This document shows, piece after piece, positions 49,560 through 61,019 of a stretch of 64,000 nt of DNA. The stretch comes from Macrostomum hystrix (Eukaryota; Platyhelminthes; Macrostomidae): assembly GCA_950097015.1 (NCBI GenBank), contig CATNEN010000029.1, positions 6,281,501-6,345,500 of the forward strand, given 5' to 3'. The notes below the pieces were generated by a model. That model was given only the letters and a program-made list of their open reading frames with translations, did no database searches and was not told the origin of the DNA. The number at the start of each line of letters is the position of its first letter. Position 1 is the first letter of the stretch. A program made the translations under genes and the position numbers.

Positions 49560-50545
49560 GTGTGTGTGTGTGTGATCGTGTTGGTGTGTGTGTGATCGTG
49601 TTGGTGTGTGTGTGATCGTGTTGGTGTGTGTGTGATCGTGTTGGTGTGTGTGTGATCGTGTTGGTGTGTGTGTGATCGTGTTGGTGTGTGTGTGATCGTG
49701 TTGGTGTGTGTGTGATCGTGTTGGTATGTGTGTGATCGTGTTGGTGCGTGTGTGATCGTGTTGGTGTGTGTGTGTGATCGTGTTGGTGTGTCTATGACTG
49801 TGTTGGTGTGTCTATGACTGTGTTGGTGTGTCTGTGACTGCGTTGGTGAGTCTATGACTGTGTTGGTGTGTCTATGACTGTGTTGGTGTGTCTATGACTG
49901 TGTTGGTGTGTCTATGACTGTGTTGGTGTGTCTATGACTGTGTTGGTGTGTCTATGACTGTGTTGGTGTGTCTATGACTGTGTTGTTGTGTCTATGGCTG
50001 TGTTGGTGAGTCTATGACTGTGTTGGTGTGTCTATGACTGTGTTGGTGTGTCTGTGACTGCGTTGGTGAGTCTATGACTGTGTTGGTGTGTCTATGACTG
50101 TGTTGGTGTGTCTATGACTGTGTTGGTGTGTCTATGACTGTGTTGGTGTGTCTATGACTGTGTTGGTGTGTCTATGACTGTGTTGGTGTGTCTATGACTG
50201 TGTTGGTGTGTCTATGACTGTGTTGGTGTGTCTATGACTGTGTTGTTGTGTCTATGGCTGTGTTGGTGAGTCTATGACTGTGTTGGTGTGTCTATGACTG
50301 TGTTGGTGTGTCTATGACTGTGTTGGTGTGTCTATGACTGTGTTGGTGTGTCTATGACTGTGTTGGTGTGTCTATGACTGTGTTGGTGTGTCTATGACTG
50401 TGTTGGTGTGTCTATGGCTGTGTTGGTGAGTCTATGACTGTGTTGGTGTGTCTATGACTGTGTTGGTGTGTCTATGACTGTGTTGGTGTGTCTGAGACTG
50501 TGTTTGGCGTTTCTGTGACTGTGTTGGTGTGTCTATGACTGTGAT
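49560..50545. repeat. Two-part 20-bp minisatellite
   Basis: Ten copies of ttggtgtgtgtgtgatcgtg, then from about 49780 some 38 copies of ttggtgtgtctatgactgtg. Period unchanged at the switch; only the middle of the unit changes. Intergenic. Confidence 0.96.
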
Positions 50546-51489
50546 TGCTACTGACAGTTGGGGAGAAAAAACTATGCTAAATAGCCAATCACTGTGCCAA
50601 ACCAAATAGGCAAATATTGCAATCTGAGACAAAAGCCAGCCTTAAAAAAGTAGAGATATGTAGCACGCACTGAGGAAATCACATAAGTAAAACTAAGCGA
50701 AAAGCAAGAAGAAATAAGGGGTGGACACTAGAGCAGTGGGGAACAAATTGAGTTAGTTTTGAGGCAATTTTCTCTCTGAAGGCGGTTTGGCATAGACGAG
50801 CAGTGCTGGAGACCGCAGTGTGAAGTGCCTGCCTATAGAAACGGAATGCTAAAGTAGGCACTAGCCTAAACAGCTTGCACACTTTCCATTTTCACACCTC
50901 CTCCGCTTTGCAATACGGGCCTAAGTATAGGTGGGAAGACAGTCATTGAGAGGATTTTTTGCCGTCTGTCTGGCATCCGCGCATGCGAGATCTCGAAGCA
51001 CTTGAGGCGTCGCCACGCGCTCTGCATCCGTTTGTTGATTGAATTATATCGTTCCCCCTGACCAGGCTTTCTTATTTGAAAAAAAGGGAAAAATACACCA
51101 GCACACAACTGAGGGCTTAATTTGCCGTCTCAGTGTTATTAGCCATGGTGACTCACTGTTCATGTTGTACGCTTCAAAGGCGTAACACTTAGTAGGGTGA
51201 AAGGTAAATTGATACTAGCAATTTCATACTAAACGCTGTAGTTTTTAATCAAAATGCTGTTGAAACTAAGATAATATATCAATATTTGACGAATATTTTA
51301 GTTTCTAAAATTCTAAAGACCGACTTGAAGTAAATAATTTTTTTTCGTTTTAGTGCATTTATTTTACGACCAGTCTACTCAAAGTAGGCTTATTGGCATT
51401 TTGTAAAAACTGTTAGCTTTTCTCGAAAACATTATCTGTGATATACAAATGCTTAAATTTTCCCGAAATCCCAAAATATGATATTTCTG
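50546..51489. other. Intergenic, unique
   Basis: A minus-strand frame of 80 codons at 50866-51108 has no recognisable domain. Nothing else seen. Confidence 0.6.
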
Positions 51490-52040
51490 TCTTGAAGAAA
51501 ATCAACTCTCCTAACTAACAGGTGACACCTGTCTTAAAGACAATCAACTCTCCTAACTAACAGGTGACACATTGGTGATACCTGTCTTGAAGAAAATCAA
51601 CTCTCCTAACTAACAGGTGACACACCGGTGATACCTGTCTTAAAGACAATCAACTCTCCTAACTAACAGGTGACACATTGGTGATACCTGTCTTGAAGAT
51701 AATCAACTCTCCTAACTAACAGGTGACACACCGGTGATACCTGTCTTGAAGAAAATCAAATCTCCTAACTAACAGGTGACACATTGGTGATACCTGTCTT
51801 GAAGATAATCAACTCTCCTAACTAACAGGTGACACACCGGAGATACCTGTCTTGAAGATAATCAACTCTCCTAACTAACAGGTGACACACCGGTGATACC
51901 TGTCTTGAAGATAATCAACTCTCCTAACTAACAGGTGACACACCAGTGATACCTGTCTTGAACATAATCAACTCTCCTAACTAACAGGTGACACACCGGT
52001 GATACCTGTCCTGAAGATAATAAACTCTCTTATCGATCAG
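51490..52040. repeat. 53-bp minisatellite with an imperfect palindrome, about ten copies
   Basis: Unit contains gaagataatcaactctccta, then acaggtgacacaccggtgat and acctgtc. ACAGGT and ACCTGT face each other as inverted arms with CAC/GTG inside. Intergenic. Confidence 0.94.
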
Positions 52041-52949
52041 GTGACGCATCTGTCATTAAGATCCAACGAGGTGTCAACGAGTTATCAATATAAAAATAGA
52101 ATTACGAAAAGCAAAAATGAGACCAATGAAGAATTTCTCCATAACAGTCCTCCAAAGCAGTTAAGCTAGTTGTGCGCCTCCAGGACAAGAGAACAGTTTT
52201 ATGTCAATGCATGCATTCAAATATGCACTAACGCACATTTAGATTTAGACATGAATATAATAGTTTAATTAGCGCATACTACTCTTAATAGTACAATTAT
52301 TATAAGCAAAGTGAGTTGCATCAGGTATCATTAATGTACTATTATGATTGAGTAATAAATATAATAAGAAATGTAAGCAACAGACATTTTGACATGATAT
52401 ATAGTTTGCATATATTTTCGGAAAAAAAACATAGCTAGCATGAACCATTTTTTAATGGACTGGGAAGGAAAGGACAGTTATAGATAATTTCTTTGTCAAA
52501 TACACATTTCAAATTGGTGCGAAAAAATGAGATGCATTTAAATTACCCAAGACAAATGATTTAAAAAAACATTTTCAAAGAAGCCTTATTATCTTTAAAA
52601 TTAAATTTCTAATTAAGCCGAAAATTTGCTAGACTAGAAACCGCATACGAAACAAATAATTAGCTCTGACGTTTCTAGTAAACTGCAAAATTCTCGAACA
52701 GAAAACAAGCCTTTCTAAGAAAGCTAATGAATTAGCTTTAATTTTAAGGATCGAGCCGATGAGATACCCAGTCTAATAATTAACATCCAATCAGCATGTA
52801 TAAATGAGATATCTGTCTAAACGACAGTGACTCTGGAATTCTAAGAATCACGTTATTATAGATTCAAGAAATATGCCACGAAGTTTTAAAAAGTCCCGTA
52901 ATTTAATTTCTTGGAAACGTCGCAAAATGTTTTTAAATCATAACACTGA
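52041..52949. other. Intergenic, unique, AT-rich
   Basis: Nothing recognisable. Confidence 0.65.
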
Positions 52950-53940
52950 GTTCCTTAGAATCCTGCCATTCGGGTTTCCGAGAATCCTGTCTTTTGGGTT
53001 TCTGAGAATCCTGTCTTTTGGCTTTCTGAGAATCCTGTCTTTTTGGCTTTCTGAGAATCGTCTTTTGGGTTTCTTAGAATCCTGTCTTGGGTTTTTAAGA
53101 ATCCTGTCTTTTTGGGTTTTTGAGAATCCTGTCGTTTTGGCTTTCTTAGAACCCTCTAATTAGGGTTTCTGAGAATCCTGCCATTAGGGTTTCTAAGAAT
53201 CCTGTCATTCAGGTTTATAAAAATCCTGTATTTATGGCTTTCTTAGAATCCTGTCTTTTGGGTTTCTGAGAATCCTGTCTTTTGAGTTTCTGAGAATCCT
53301 GTCTTTTGGGTTTCTGAGAATCCTGTTTTTTGGGTTTTTTAGAATCCTGTCTTTTGGGTTTCTGAGAATCCTGTCATTCAGGTTTCTAAAAATCCTGTAT
53401 TTACGGCTTTCTTAGAATCCTGTCTTTTGGGCTTCTTAGAATTCTGTCTTTTTGGGTTTTTGAGAATCCTGTCGTTTTGCCTTTCTTAGAATCCTCTAAT
53501 TCGGGTTTCTAAAAATCCTGTCATTCAGGTTTCTAAAAATAATGTATTTATGGCTTTCTCAGAATCCTGTCTTTTGGGTTTCTTAGAATCCTGTCTTTTG
53601 GGCTTCTTAGAATCCTGTCTTTTTGGGTTTTTGAGAATCCTGTCGTTTTGCCTTTCTTAGAATCCTCTAATTCGGGTTTCTAAAAATCCTGTCATTCAGG
53701 TTTCTAAAAATCATGTATTTATGGCTTTCTTAGAATCCTGTCTTTTGGGTTTCTGAGAATCCTGTCTTTTGAGTTTCTGAGAATCCTGTCTTTTGGGTTT
53801 CTGAGAATCCTGTCTTTTGGGTTTTTCAGAATCCTGTCTTTTGGGCTTCTGAGAATCCTGTCATTTGGGTTTCTCAGAATCCTGTCATTTGGGTTTCTAA
53901 AAATCCTGTCTTTTTGGCTTTCTTAGAATCCTGTCTTTTG
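52950..53940. repeat. 24-bp minisatellite, about 40 copies
   Basis: Unit gggtttctgagaatcctgtc plus tttt, quite degenerate (cttag, ctaaa, attc variants). Intergenic, on the 3' side of CTDNEP1. Confidence 0.92.
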
Positions 53941-54180
53941 GAGTCCGGACATTTTAGGTTTCTGAGAGTCTGGACATTTTAGGTTTCTGAGAGTCTGGAA
54001 ATTTTAGGTTTCTGAGAGTCTGGAAATTTTAGGTTTCTGAGAGTCTGGACATTTTAGGTTTTTGAGAGTCTGGATATTTTAGGTTTCTGAGAGTCTGGAC
54101 ATTTTAGGTTTCTGAGAGTCTGGACATTTTAGGTTTCTGAGAGTCTGGATATTTTAGGTTTCTGAGAGTCTGTACATTAG
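53941..54180. repeat. 25-bp minisatellite, ten copies, joined to the previous array
   Basis: Unit gacattttaggtttctgaga plus gtctg. Shares ggtttctgagag with the preceding 24-bp unit, so one array probably arose from the other by local change. Confidence 0.94.
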
Positions 54181-54620
54181 GGTCCTTTTGTTTCTAGGAA
54201 ATCTTTGGGTTTGCTCAAATTATGTTTCTTACAATTGTATAATCTGGTTTCTCACAATCATGTTACAGTTTTCGAAAAACTTTACAAAGGAAAAAATCTA
54301 CTTTTAGAGTGAAGCAGGGAGCAGCGCAGAAGAAATGAAAATACAGAACAAGTCAATGAGCAAAAAACTGTCGGGCAAACAATGGCCAGCTTAAATATTG
54401 CAAAACATGATTATTCTTTACTAAAATAAGTTAAATTGTAGACTAATTAATTATTAATCAACAGGCTGAGAAAATGGAACAGGTTTCGATAATTGGGGAT
54501 GGGATGGGATTGATAACGGACGGTGGAAACTTGCTGGCCTAAACAAACGGGGCATTTTTTTAAGGGACGGGGGTAGCTGGGTGTAGGCGAGTGGCTTTGA
54601 GTCGGGGTGCTAGCAGCAGA
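54181..54620 (-). other. CTDNEP1 3' flank
   Basis: Should contain the 3' UTR and polyadenylation site; I could not pick out a convincing AATAAA on the minus strand. Confidence 0.5.
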
Positions 54621-54757
54621 TCAGGATCGGTGCAGATTGCGGCTGAGCACGCTGCGAACATCTGTGACGAATCTGAGTGAGTCCAGCATTGGCAGCAGGG
54701 CTAGCAGGGCGGTGTCTGAACTGTCAGAGAACCACGACGCAATAGGGATGGCGTTCT
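54621..54757 (-). CDS. CTDNEP1: CTDNEP1 exon 5: C-terminal end
   Basis: Reads (E)[18 protein letters not shown] then [20 protein letters not shown] and RNLHRS before a TGA stop. It is strongly conserved with the known C-terminus (SWFSDPSDTALLNLLPMLD in vertebrates). Acceptor catcccgcag|AG supplies the last two bases of the glutamate codon. Confidence 0.95.
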
Positions 54758-57700
54758 CTGCGGGATGGTGAAAGGTGTAAGCGGCGCGCCGTTAACACCA
54801 AATATTGCTACTTTTTGTCTTTTAGGATGAGTGGGAATCGGGAGATAAGGATATGGGACCGGGAAGAGGGTTGGATACGGGAGAGATGCGACACAGGAGA
54901 GACAAGGCAGAGAATGATTTAAGCGGGAAGATATGAGACAGGGGAGAGATGAGACAGGGGAGAGATGAGACAGGGAAAAGACGAGACAGGGGAGAGATGA
55001 GATGGGAGAGATGAGACAGGGGAGAGATGAGATGGGAGAGATGAGACAGGGGAGACGAGACCGGGGAGAGATGAGACAGGGGAGAGACGAGACAGAGAAG
55101 AGATGAGACAGAGGAAAGATGAGACACTGGAAAGATGAGACAGGCGAGAGATAAGACAGGGGAGAGATGAGACCGGGGAGAGACGAGACAGGGGAGAGAT
55201 GAGACAGGAATCAATAAATGAGACAATGGAGATATGAGGCACGGGAGAGATAAGACCGAAACGGCAGAGATGACACAGGGGAGAGATGAGACACGGGAGA
55301 GATGACACACGGGAGAGATGAGACAGGGGAGAGATGAGACACGGGAGAGATGAGACACGGGAGAGATGAGACACGGGAGAGATAAGACACGGGAGAGATG
55401 AGACACGGGAGAGATGAGACACGGGAGAGACGAGACACGGGAGAGACGAGACACGGGAGAGATGAGACACGGGAGAGATGAGACACGGGAGAGATGAGAC
55501 ACGGGAGAGACGAGACACGGGAGAGACGAGACACGGGAGAGATGAGACACGGGAGAGATGAGACACGGGAGAGATGAGACAGGGCAGAGATGAGACACGG
55601 GAGAGATGAGACAGAGGAGGGATTACACAAGGGAGGTCTCTATTCGCTAAGCGTTGCGAAAAACTCCTTAGGAAGATAATAAGAGAGTTGCCTATCGCAG
55701 TCTTATCGCTTAAGCTTTTGGGTATGAACAAGCTAGAATAAGCAAAGAAGTTTCTGAAATAAAATAAATTACTAACCTGGAAAAGTCCTATAGGCTCCGG
55801 GCGAATTGTCCAAGATAAAAACAGAGCCGAGGTCGGGCGACACTGCGGAAAGGTTCTTGATGTAACTGCCATTGTCAACTTGGCAGTCCTGCCTGTAGAA
55901 GCCACGCCGCAGAATCTGGCGCCCGTTGTCGAGGCGTTGCGCGACAGCCTCGCCATAGATCTGCAGGGACGCTGTAAACACTACCAGATCGTACCATTGG
56001 CTAACGACATCCAGGAAGAAATCAACGTGCGGCCTCTTGCGGACAAAGAAGCGAACATTGTGCCTGTCAATCCGAACCTGAAATACAACGGGCGAGGTGT
56101 TAGGGGGCGCACTGAAGGCTTCGGGAGACACGCTGAAGGATCAGGGACACACACTGAAGGATCAGGGACACACACTGAAGGATCAGGGACACACACTGAA
56201 GGATCAGGGACACACACTGAAGGATCAGGGACACACCTGATGGCTCAGGGACACACACAGAGGGCTCACGGACACACGCTGAGGGCTCTGGGACACACTG
56301 AAGGCTCAGAGACACACTGAAGGCTCAGAGACACACACTGAAGAATCAGGGACACACACTGAAGGATCAGGGACACTTACTGAAGAATCCATAACTTAAG
56401 CAATTGAGGTATAAATGAGAATTGGCTCGTTAACTAAAGAAATGACAAACCCATTAACTCACATGAACAATGAAGTCGGCGGGCTGTTTGGTTTGGCCGC
56501 CCATCTGCACCAGGCCGTCGTGTTGCGAATGAATGAGAGTCTCATCTAGGTCTAGCACCAGGGTTTTGCGCCTGACTCGGCCTGAAAAAATGGACAGGTT
56601 TGTGTAACACAGCCCGTTGCTTGCACGATCTTTGAGATTTGTTAAACACAATCAATCAAGATTTACTTAGTCTTAGCTTGGAATGTGGCGACAATGGAGC
56701 AATGTCGTATCTGACTGTACGGTACTGCTGAATCTAAAAAAACATTTGTTATTAAATGTTGTTAACTTTGCAACTTTAAGCCTTTAACCTAAGCATATCA
56801 CAACATTTTTTATCTAGAAAATTGATTAAAATTTGCTAACATACAATCTGTATTATGACAATTTTGTTATAAACAGAAGGTTTTGAAAAGCTTTGAAAAT
56901 CTGCTTCGTTGTTTTAATTTTTATAACATTGTGAATGTTAATATGTATAAAATTTATTAAAAAATAAAAATAAAATAGCATCACATATTATTTTTATAAT
57001 TGAGTAAAAAACTTTTTCTTAATTGTTCACATAAGACAAGCTAAAGACCCTACAATTTCAAATATGTTTATACTACCCTTTTTGCAACCATCAACTTGCT
57101 GTCCCCAGTAATAGAAAGTATTTGATGCATGGAGAGATTAACATCATTTGTGACTCACAAGAGAGAATTCTTGCACTCCACAATGAACCTTTATGATTCA
57201 TTCCCCTAATGGAGCGAATATAAAAAAGCTGCGGACACTCCTGCTAGGCGCGCAGGTGCGCAGTTGTTTTCAAGAAAAAGAGCGCAAATCCGCAATTGCT
57301 ATATATCTTCAGTCTGACTCAATGTAGTGATTGATTTCACGAAAAAATGTCAAGACATTTTTTTGATCTCCGTAGTCTATTTCTGTAATTAGAACAGCTA
57401 AGGTTGTCTTTTCGCACTTGGGCACTGCAGAGCATGTATTTGTGTAGGGGCATAAGGGAGCACTGGTTGTTATACATCTACATACTTATGACAACTTTAC
57501 AGACACAAGGCGCGGCCGCGCAGACAGGAATTTCTTTCTGTGCAGCTGCGCAGGCAATTTTTCACAAGAGCACTGGACACTGGCCACAAAAACCCCTATC
57601 GGCTCCAATAGGGATTCATTCTTAACTAGTGGTTGGTATAAACCTGGCAACAACAAAAATATAGAGGGTCCAAAATATAGTGCTAAGTCCACATACTATA

Positions 57701-59206
57701 AATACATATAGTCACAATGTTCTTGATCTGTAATCTGTATCCTATAAGCCAAAAAGGCAAACTGTAATTGCCTAGAGGACCTAAAATATATGAAATAAAT
57801 ACACAATTCTACTTGTACTGAATTTTAGTTGACTCTTACATGATGAGAAGAGTCACTATAGGGAACAAAAATAAAATAATGTAAATAAAATTATACACTT
57901 ATACAACACACAATTGTAATATACAGTTGCATCTCTTTGCTACAATAGCGATCCACAATAAAAAGAGGCATAAATAGTGTGCCAATAGTAGCAGTTGCTA
58001 TCATCATGCTAATTTAAGTCATATGAATATACAGGATTATAGGTCATAAACAAATTGTCTATTGATAGTGATAATGCAAGCTATCCCAACTAAGACTTTT
58101 ATATAAAAATTTAGTTTCAGGCCCAGATAGGAGTTTTTAAAACAAAATGATGAAAAAATTGAGACTTATTAATTAGGTTCTGTTGTGGACTTACATTCCT
58201 TCATTGATCAGTAAAAAAATTTTGAGAAAAAAATAATTATTGCCCAAATTTATTAGAGATTTATATAGTCATAGTCTTGTTGCCAATAGACTATAACAGC
58301 TTTAGTTAAGGAATTCCAATTGTTTTGGGCACAAGAAATTTGACCAACATTTAGGTCTAAAACATATGCTATAATTTGAAGCTTTTACCATTTAATTAGA
58401 GTATTTTTGCTAGCATTAGCTTATTGATTGTCAAGAATAGTCAAGTGAAATAGAAAAAAATGAACATATCAATATTGTGTGATCTATGGTTATACTTTGC
58501 TACAAACTTATTGAGTTTCTGACAAACCCTACACAAAGCTTTATGTGCCTTAATCTTTCAGCTATGAGCCAGGCCCAAATATACTTTAACAATTTGAATT
58601 TCTACTTCAACTAGACAAGCACTTGGACTTCATGTTCTCTTATACTGAACTGCTCATTCTGACACAACAATTGTATATTCTAAACTTTAGATATGTGACT
58701 GTCACTTTGGTCTATTGTAATTGTTTCACTTCATAATAAGTAAAGTATTATGTTTAGTTTTTTGGCTTAAAACAGAATTTTGTTATTATATTTTTTAACC
58801 TGATAATGTTAAACATGTGTGTTTATATAGTTTTGAACAAGTCATAAAAATGACCTTAGTCCAAAAAAATCTTGCACTTTTATTTTGTCACAGTAAGCTA
58901 TTTTTTGTCTTGAAATTTCAAATTATTTCCTAAAAATTCTGAAATTGAGATATTGTAGAATATTTATATCATTTAATTAGTAATAATTTAGCCAATACAA
59001 TATATTTAAAACTTTCAGTTAGCTAGCAAGAAATATGTCACCACCACATTGTCAAGTGAATATAAAAAAAGCCAGCTAATGCTTCGCACCATCTCCGCAT
59101 TTAAAGATCTTACCTCGCGGCATTTTCTCCGAAGAATTAGCGAGAAAAATGTAAAAACTTTTGACAAAGACAGAAAAATATTCTTAAGTGAGGTTAAATA
59201 ACCCAT
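54621..59206 (-). CDS. CTDNEP1: CTD nuclear envelope phosphatase 1 (Dullard), complete five-exon gene
   Basis: Serine/threonine phosphatase of the HAD/FCP-SCP superfamily. In animals it sits in the nuclear envelope/ER membrane, dephosphorylates lipin and dampens BMP signalling. Five minus-strand exons (59114-59206, 56667-56733, 56463-56581, 55777-56077, 54621-54757) join in phase to 238 codons, close to the roughly 244 of the vertebrate protein. Features: N-terminal hydrophobic segment at about residues 4-24 followed by [17 protein letters not shown] linker; catalytic DLDETL (DxDxT nucleophile motif) in exon 3; [20 protein letters not shown] and LDNSPGAYR in exon 4; [19 protein letters not shown] in exon 5; C-terminus [11 protein letters not shown]. 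No catalytic residue seems to be missing. Introns 3 and 4 are filled by minisatellites. It is transcribed in the same direction as Eph, about 9 kb upstream of it, so the two are probably separate transcription units. Confidence 0.95.
54835..55630. repeat. 16-bp polypurine-rich minisatellite in CTDNEP1 intron 4
   Basis: About 48 units of gagatgagacacggga, with caggggag variants on the left. Begins about 80 nt from the exon 5 acceptor and ends about 150 nt from the exon 4 donor. Open frames of 139-345 codons are artefacts, one fused to genuine exon 4 sequence. Confidence 0.95.
55777..56077 (-). CDS. CTDNEP1: CTDNEP1 exon 4: phosphatase core
   Basis: 301 nt. Contains [80 protein letters not shown] and [13 protein letters not shown]. 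The ILDNSP segment is the conserved C-terminal HAD motif that binds magnesium. Acceptor gtatttcag|GTT; donor TTCCAG|gttagt, phase 1 out. Confidence 0.95.
56105..56385. repeat. 21-bp minisatellite in CTDNEP1 intron 3
   Basis: About 13 units of ggatcagggacacacactga plus a, more varied at the right. Begins about 30 nt from the exon 4 acceptor and fills most of the intron. Confidence 0.93.
56463..56581 (-). CDS. CTDNEP1: CTDNEP1 exon 3: catalytic DLDET motif
   Basis: Reads [39 protein letters not shown]. The two aspartates of DLDET are the phosphoryl-accepting nucleophile and the general acid/base of the FCP/SCP phosphatases. Acceptor ttttttcag|GC, donor GTTCAT|gtgagt, phase 0 out. Confidence 0.95.
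56667..56733 (-). CDS. CTDNEP1: CTDNEP1 exon 2: linker
   Basis: A 67-nt exon reading [20 protein letters not shown] then RL. It matches the conserved QYQTVRYDxxPLSP segment between anchor and phosphatase domain. Acceptor tttttag|ATT, donor CTAA|gtaaat, phase 1 out, completed by GC of exon 3 to give serine. Intron 2 is only 85 nt. Confidence 0.9.
56734..59113 (-). other. CTDNEP1 intron 1
   Basis: 2.4 kb, very AT-rich and the only large Eph/CTDNEP1 intron without a minisatellite. No nested gene or element seen. Confidence 0.75.
59114..59206 (-). CDS. CTDNEP1: CTDNEP1 exon 1: membrane anchor
   Basis: Encodes [20 protein letters not shown] then [11 protein letters not shown]: a hydrophobic segment followed by basic residues, aligning by pattern (K..SFF...LRR..R) with the N-terminus of known CTDNEP1. 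Donor CGCGAG|gtaaga, phase 0. An in-frame ATG at 59239 would add 11 residues. I preferred the inner ATG because it matches the family length and a possible acceptor (gggtcag) lies between the two. Confidence 0.8.
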
Positions 59207-59239
59207 GGGAAAACGATCATTTCTCTGACCCAAAAGCAT

Positions 59240-60931
59240 GGAATACAGATGTATGTCTCAACAGAATTATTAAGAAATAGGATAAACCAAGTTTTTCACG
59301 AATTTCGACTCAAGTAAAATTTAGTTTCTTTCTTTATCTAGAAAATGTTGAGTCGCAAAAAAAATTTGCTCTTTCTCGGAAAAAAATAATTGTTTAAAAT
59401 TTCACATTTAAAGAGCAAAGAAAAAAACAAAAAACCTAAGACATTGCACCTTTACTTATATTTGATACTTAAAAACAGTTGAATTTAGACACGCTATCAT
59501 ACTTAAAATTACATTTACTGTTCCGTGCTATCATGCTTTCGTGTTTTTTAGTTATCCACAGTGGATCGTTCAGTCAAGGAAAAAATTACGCATCATCACT
59601 GCTTAGTCATTGCAATCCTGAATTCCTAGGATTATGGATTTCATGGATTTGATGGAATTTCATGAAAGAAAGTATCAGGGATTTTTATACTGTTTTATAT
59701 ACCGTGATTAAAATATTCGAGTATTTACCGGCATCGAAGTTTCCGAGATCAATAATAGGCGAGGATCCAGGGATCGGGATATCCCAGGATTGCCAGAGCG
59801 TCAAAAAATAGTCGCTGCAGATACGCTTAGTAAATAATCTGCTTGCAGCTTTGTAAATAGAAAATGATAGCACCGTAAAAAGCAGTGCTGCTCAGAAATT
59901 TCTGCTCAGAAATTCAAATAAAAGATAAACTAATTTTTTATTAATAATTAGAATACTCTTTGCACTATACAAATAAATGTTTAGTACAGGCTTTTTTAAC
60001 AGCGCAGTCTCTTTTTCTATAGTCATTTCTTAGCTATTCAAAAAAATTGAGTTTCTAATGAATACAGAACGGTTCTAGTTCATTTTCTACGACAAATTTA
60101 TATTTTTAGCCTATTTCAACGTATTTTATTAAATAGCTTAGCTTCATTTCCTAAGATTTTAGATTTAACGAGGCTTTGTTGCTGAAGAATTACACTATAC
60201 GTGGCTTAAAAAATACCATGTATGAATTGGTAGGTTTTTCGCTTCTTTTGGTTTACTCAAACTATCTTTTATACTATAAAATTAGCAATGCTTTGATCTT
60301 TTAAATGCACGGTAACGTACAGTATAAAATTCTCGTGATTACTTTGCTTAAGAAATTGAATAGCTGCAATCACTTTCTTTACTTGTGCTCTAAAGCACTT
60401 TTTCTGTAACAATTCTAAGATTAAGTCTTTATCTTTATACTAACCAAGAAATACAAGTGATTCAAGTTATGTTTAATCAAATTTGAAGCAATTATATACA
60501 AATTTTAATGGTGTAATTTATATATTTTTTAAACACATGAATAGTTTTTAGGGCCTTTGTTTGTTTACTAATAATATTGCTTTAGATGTAATTATTTTTT
60601 TAGAAAATTAAAATATACAAGTAGTGTTAGTGTAATTCAAACTTGTTTATAATGTAACTCCACTTTTTATTTTTATAATTGCTATATTATATATAATTAG
60701 AAGTATTTTTAGTTCTATTTTTTATATACAGCTCAATACATAACATACAAACCATATTTGTGTTAAATGAAAATGACTTACCTTTAACATGATTATATGT
60801 TATATATATATATGTAAAGGGCCCTCATTGGCCAAATTAAACTAGCTCGCGAAATATTTTTATATATTCTTTTATATGCTACAAATATCAATACATAATC
60901 TTTGTTTTAATTCACTGAAACATACTGGGAG
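59240..60931. other. AT-rich region between CTDNEP1 and the plus-strand gene
   Basis: Probably holds the promoters of both divergent genes and perhaps 5' exons of the plus-strand gene, but none can be fixed. A short (TA)n run lies near 60800. Confidence 0.5.
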
Positions 60932-61019
60932 TATTCAAAAGGATTTTGGTATAAATACAGAGGGGTTTTCATATAGGAAGCTAACTGTTTGGTCTGCCAT
61001 TAAATTGGAGCTTAAACAG
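60932..61019 (+). CDS. Possible internal exon of unrecognised plus-strand gene
   Basis: Open frame ending ...GFSYRKLTVWSAIKLELKQ at a donor AAACAG|gtcagt (phase 0), which fits the phase-0 acceptor at 62014. The 5' end is not settled: AGs at 60931, 60941 and 60960 could each be the acceptor. The predicted segment is amphipathic and basic. Supported only by frame and splice phase. Confidence 0.35.

Noticed and set aside
54822-55956. 345-codon minus-strand frame including [14 protein letters not shown] repeats
   Set aside because: Its right part overlaps real CTDNEP1 exon 4 in a different frame; the rest is the 16-bp array of intron 4.
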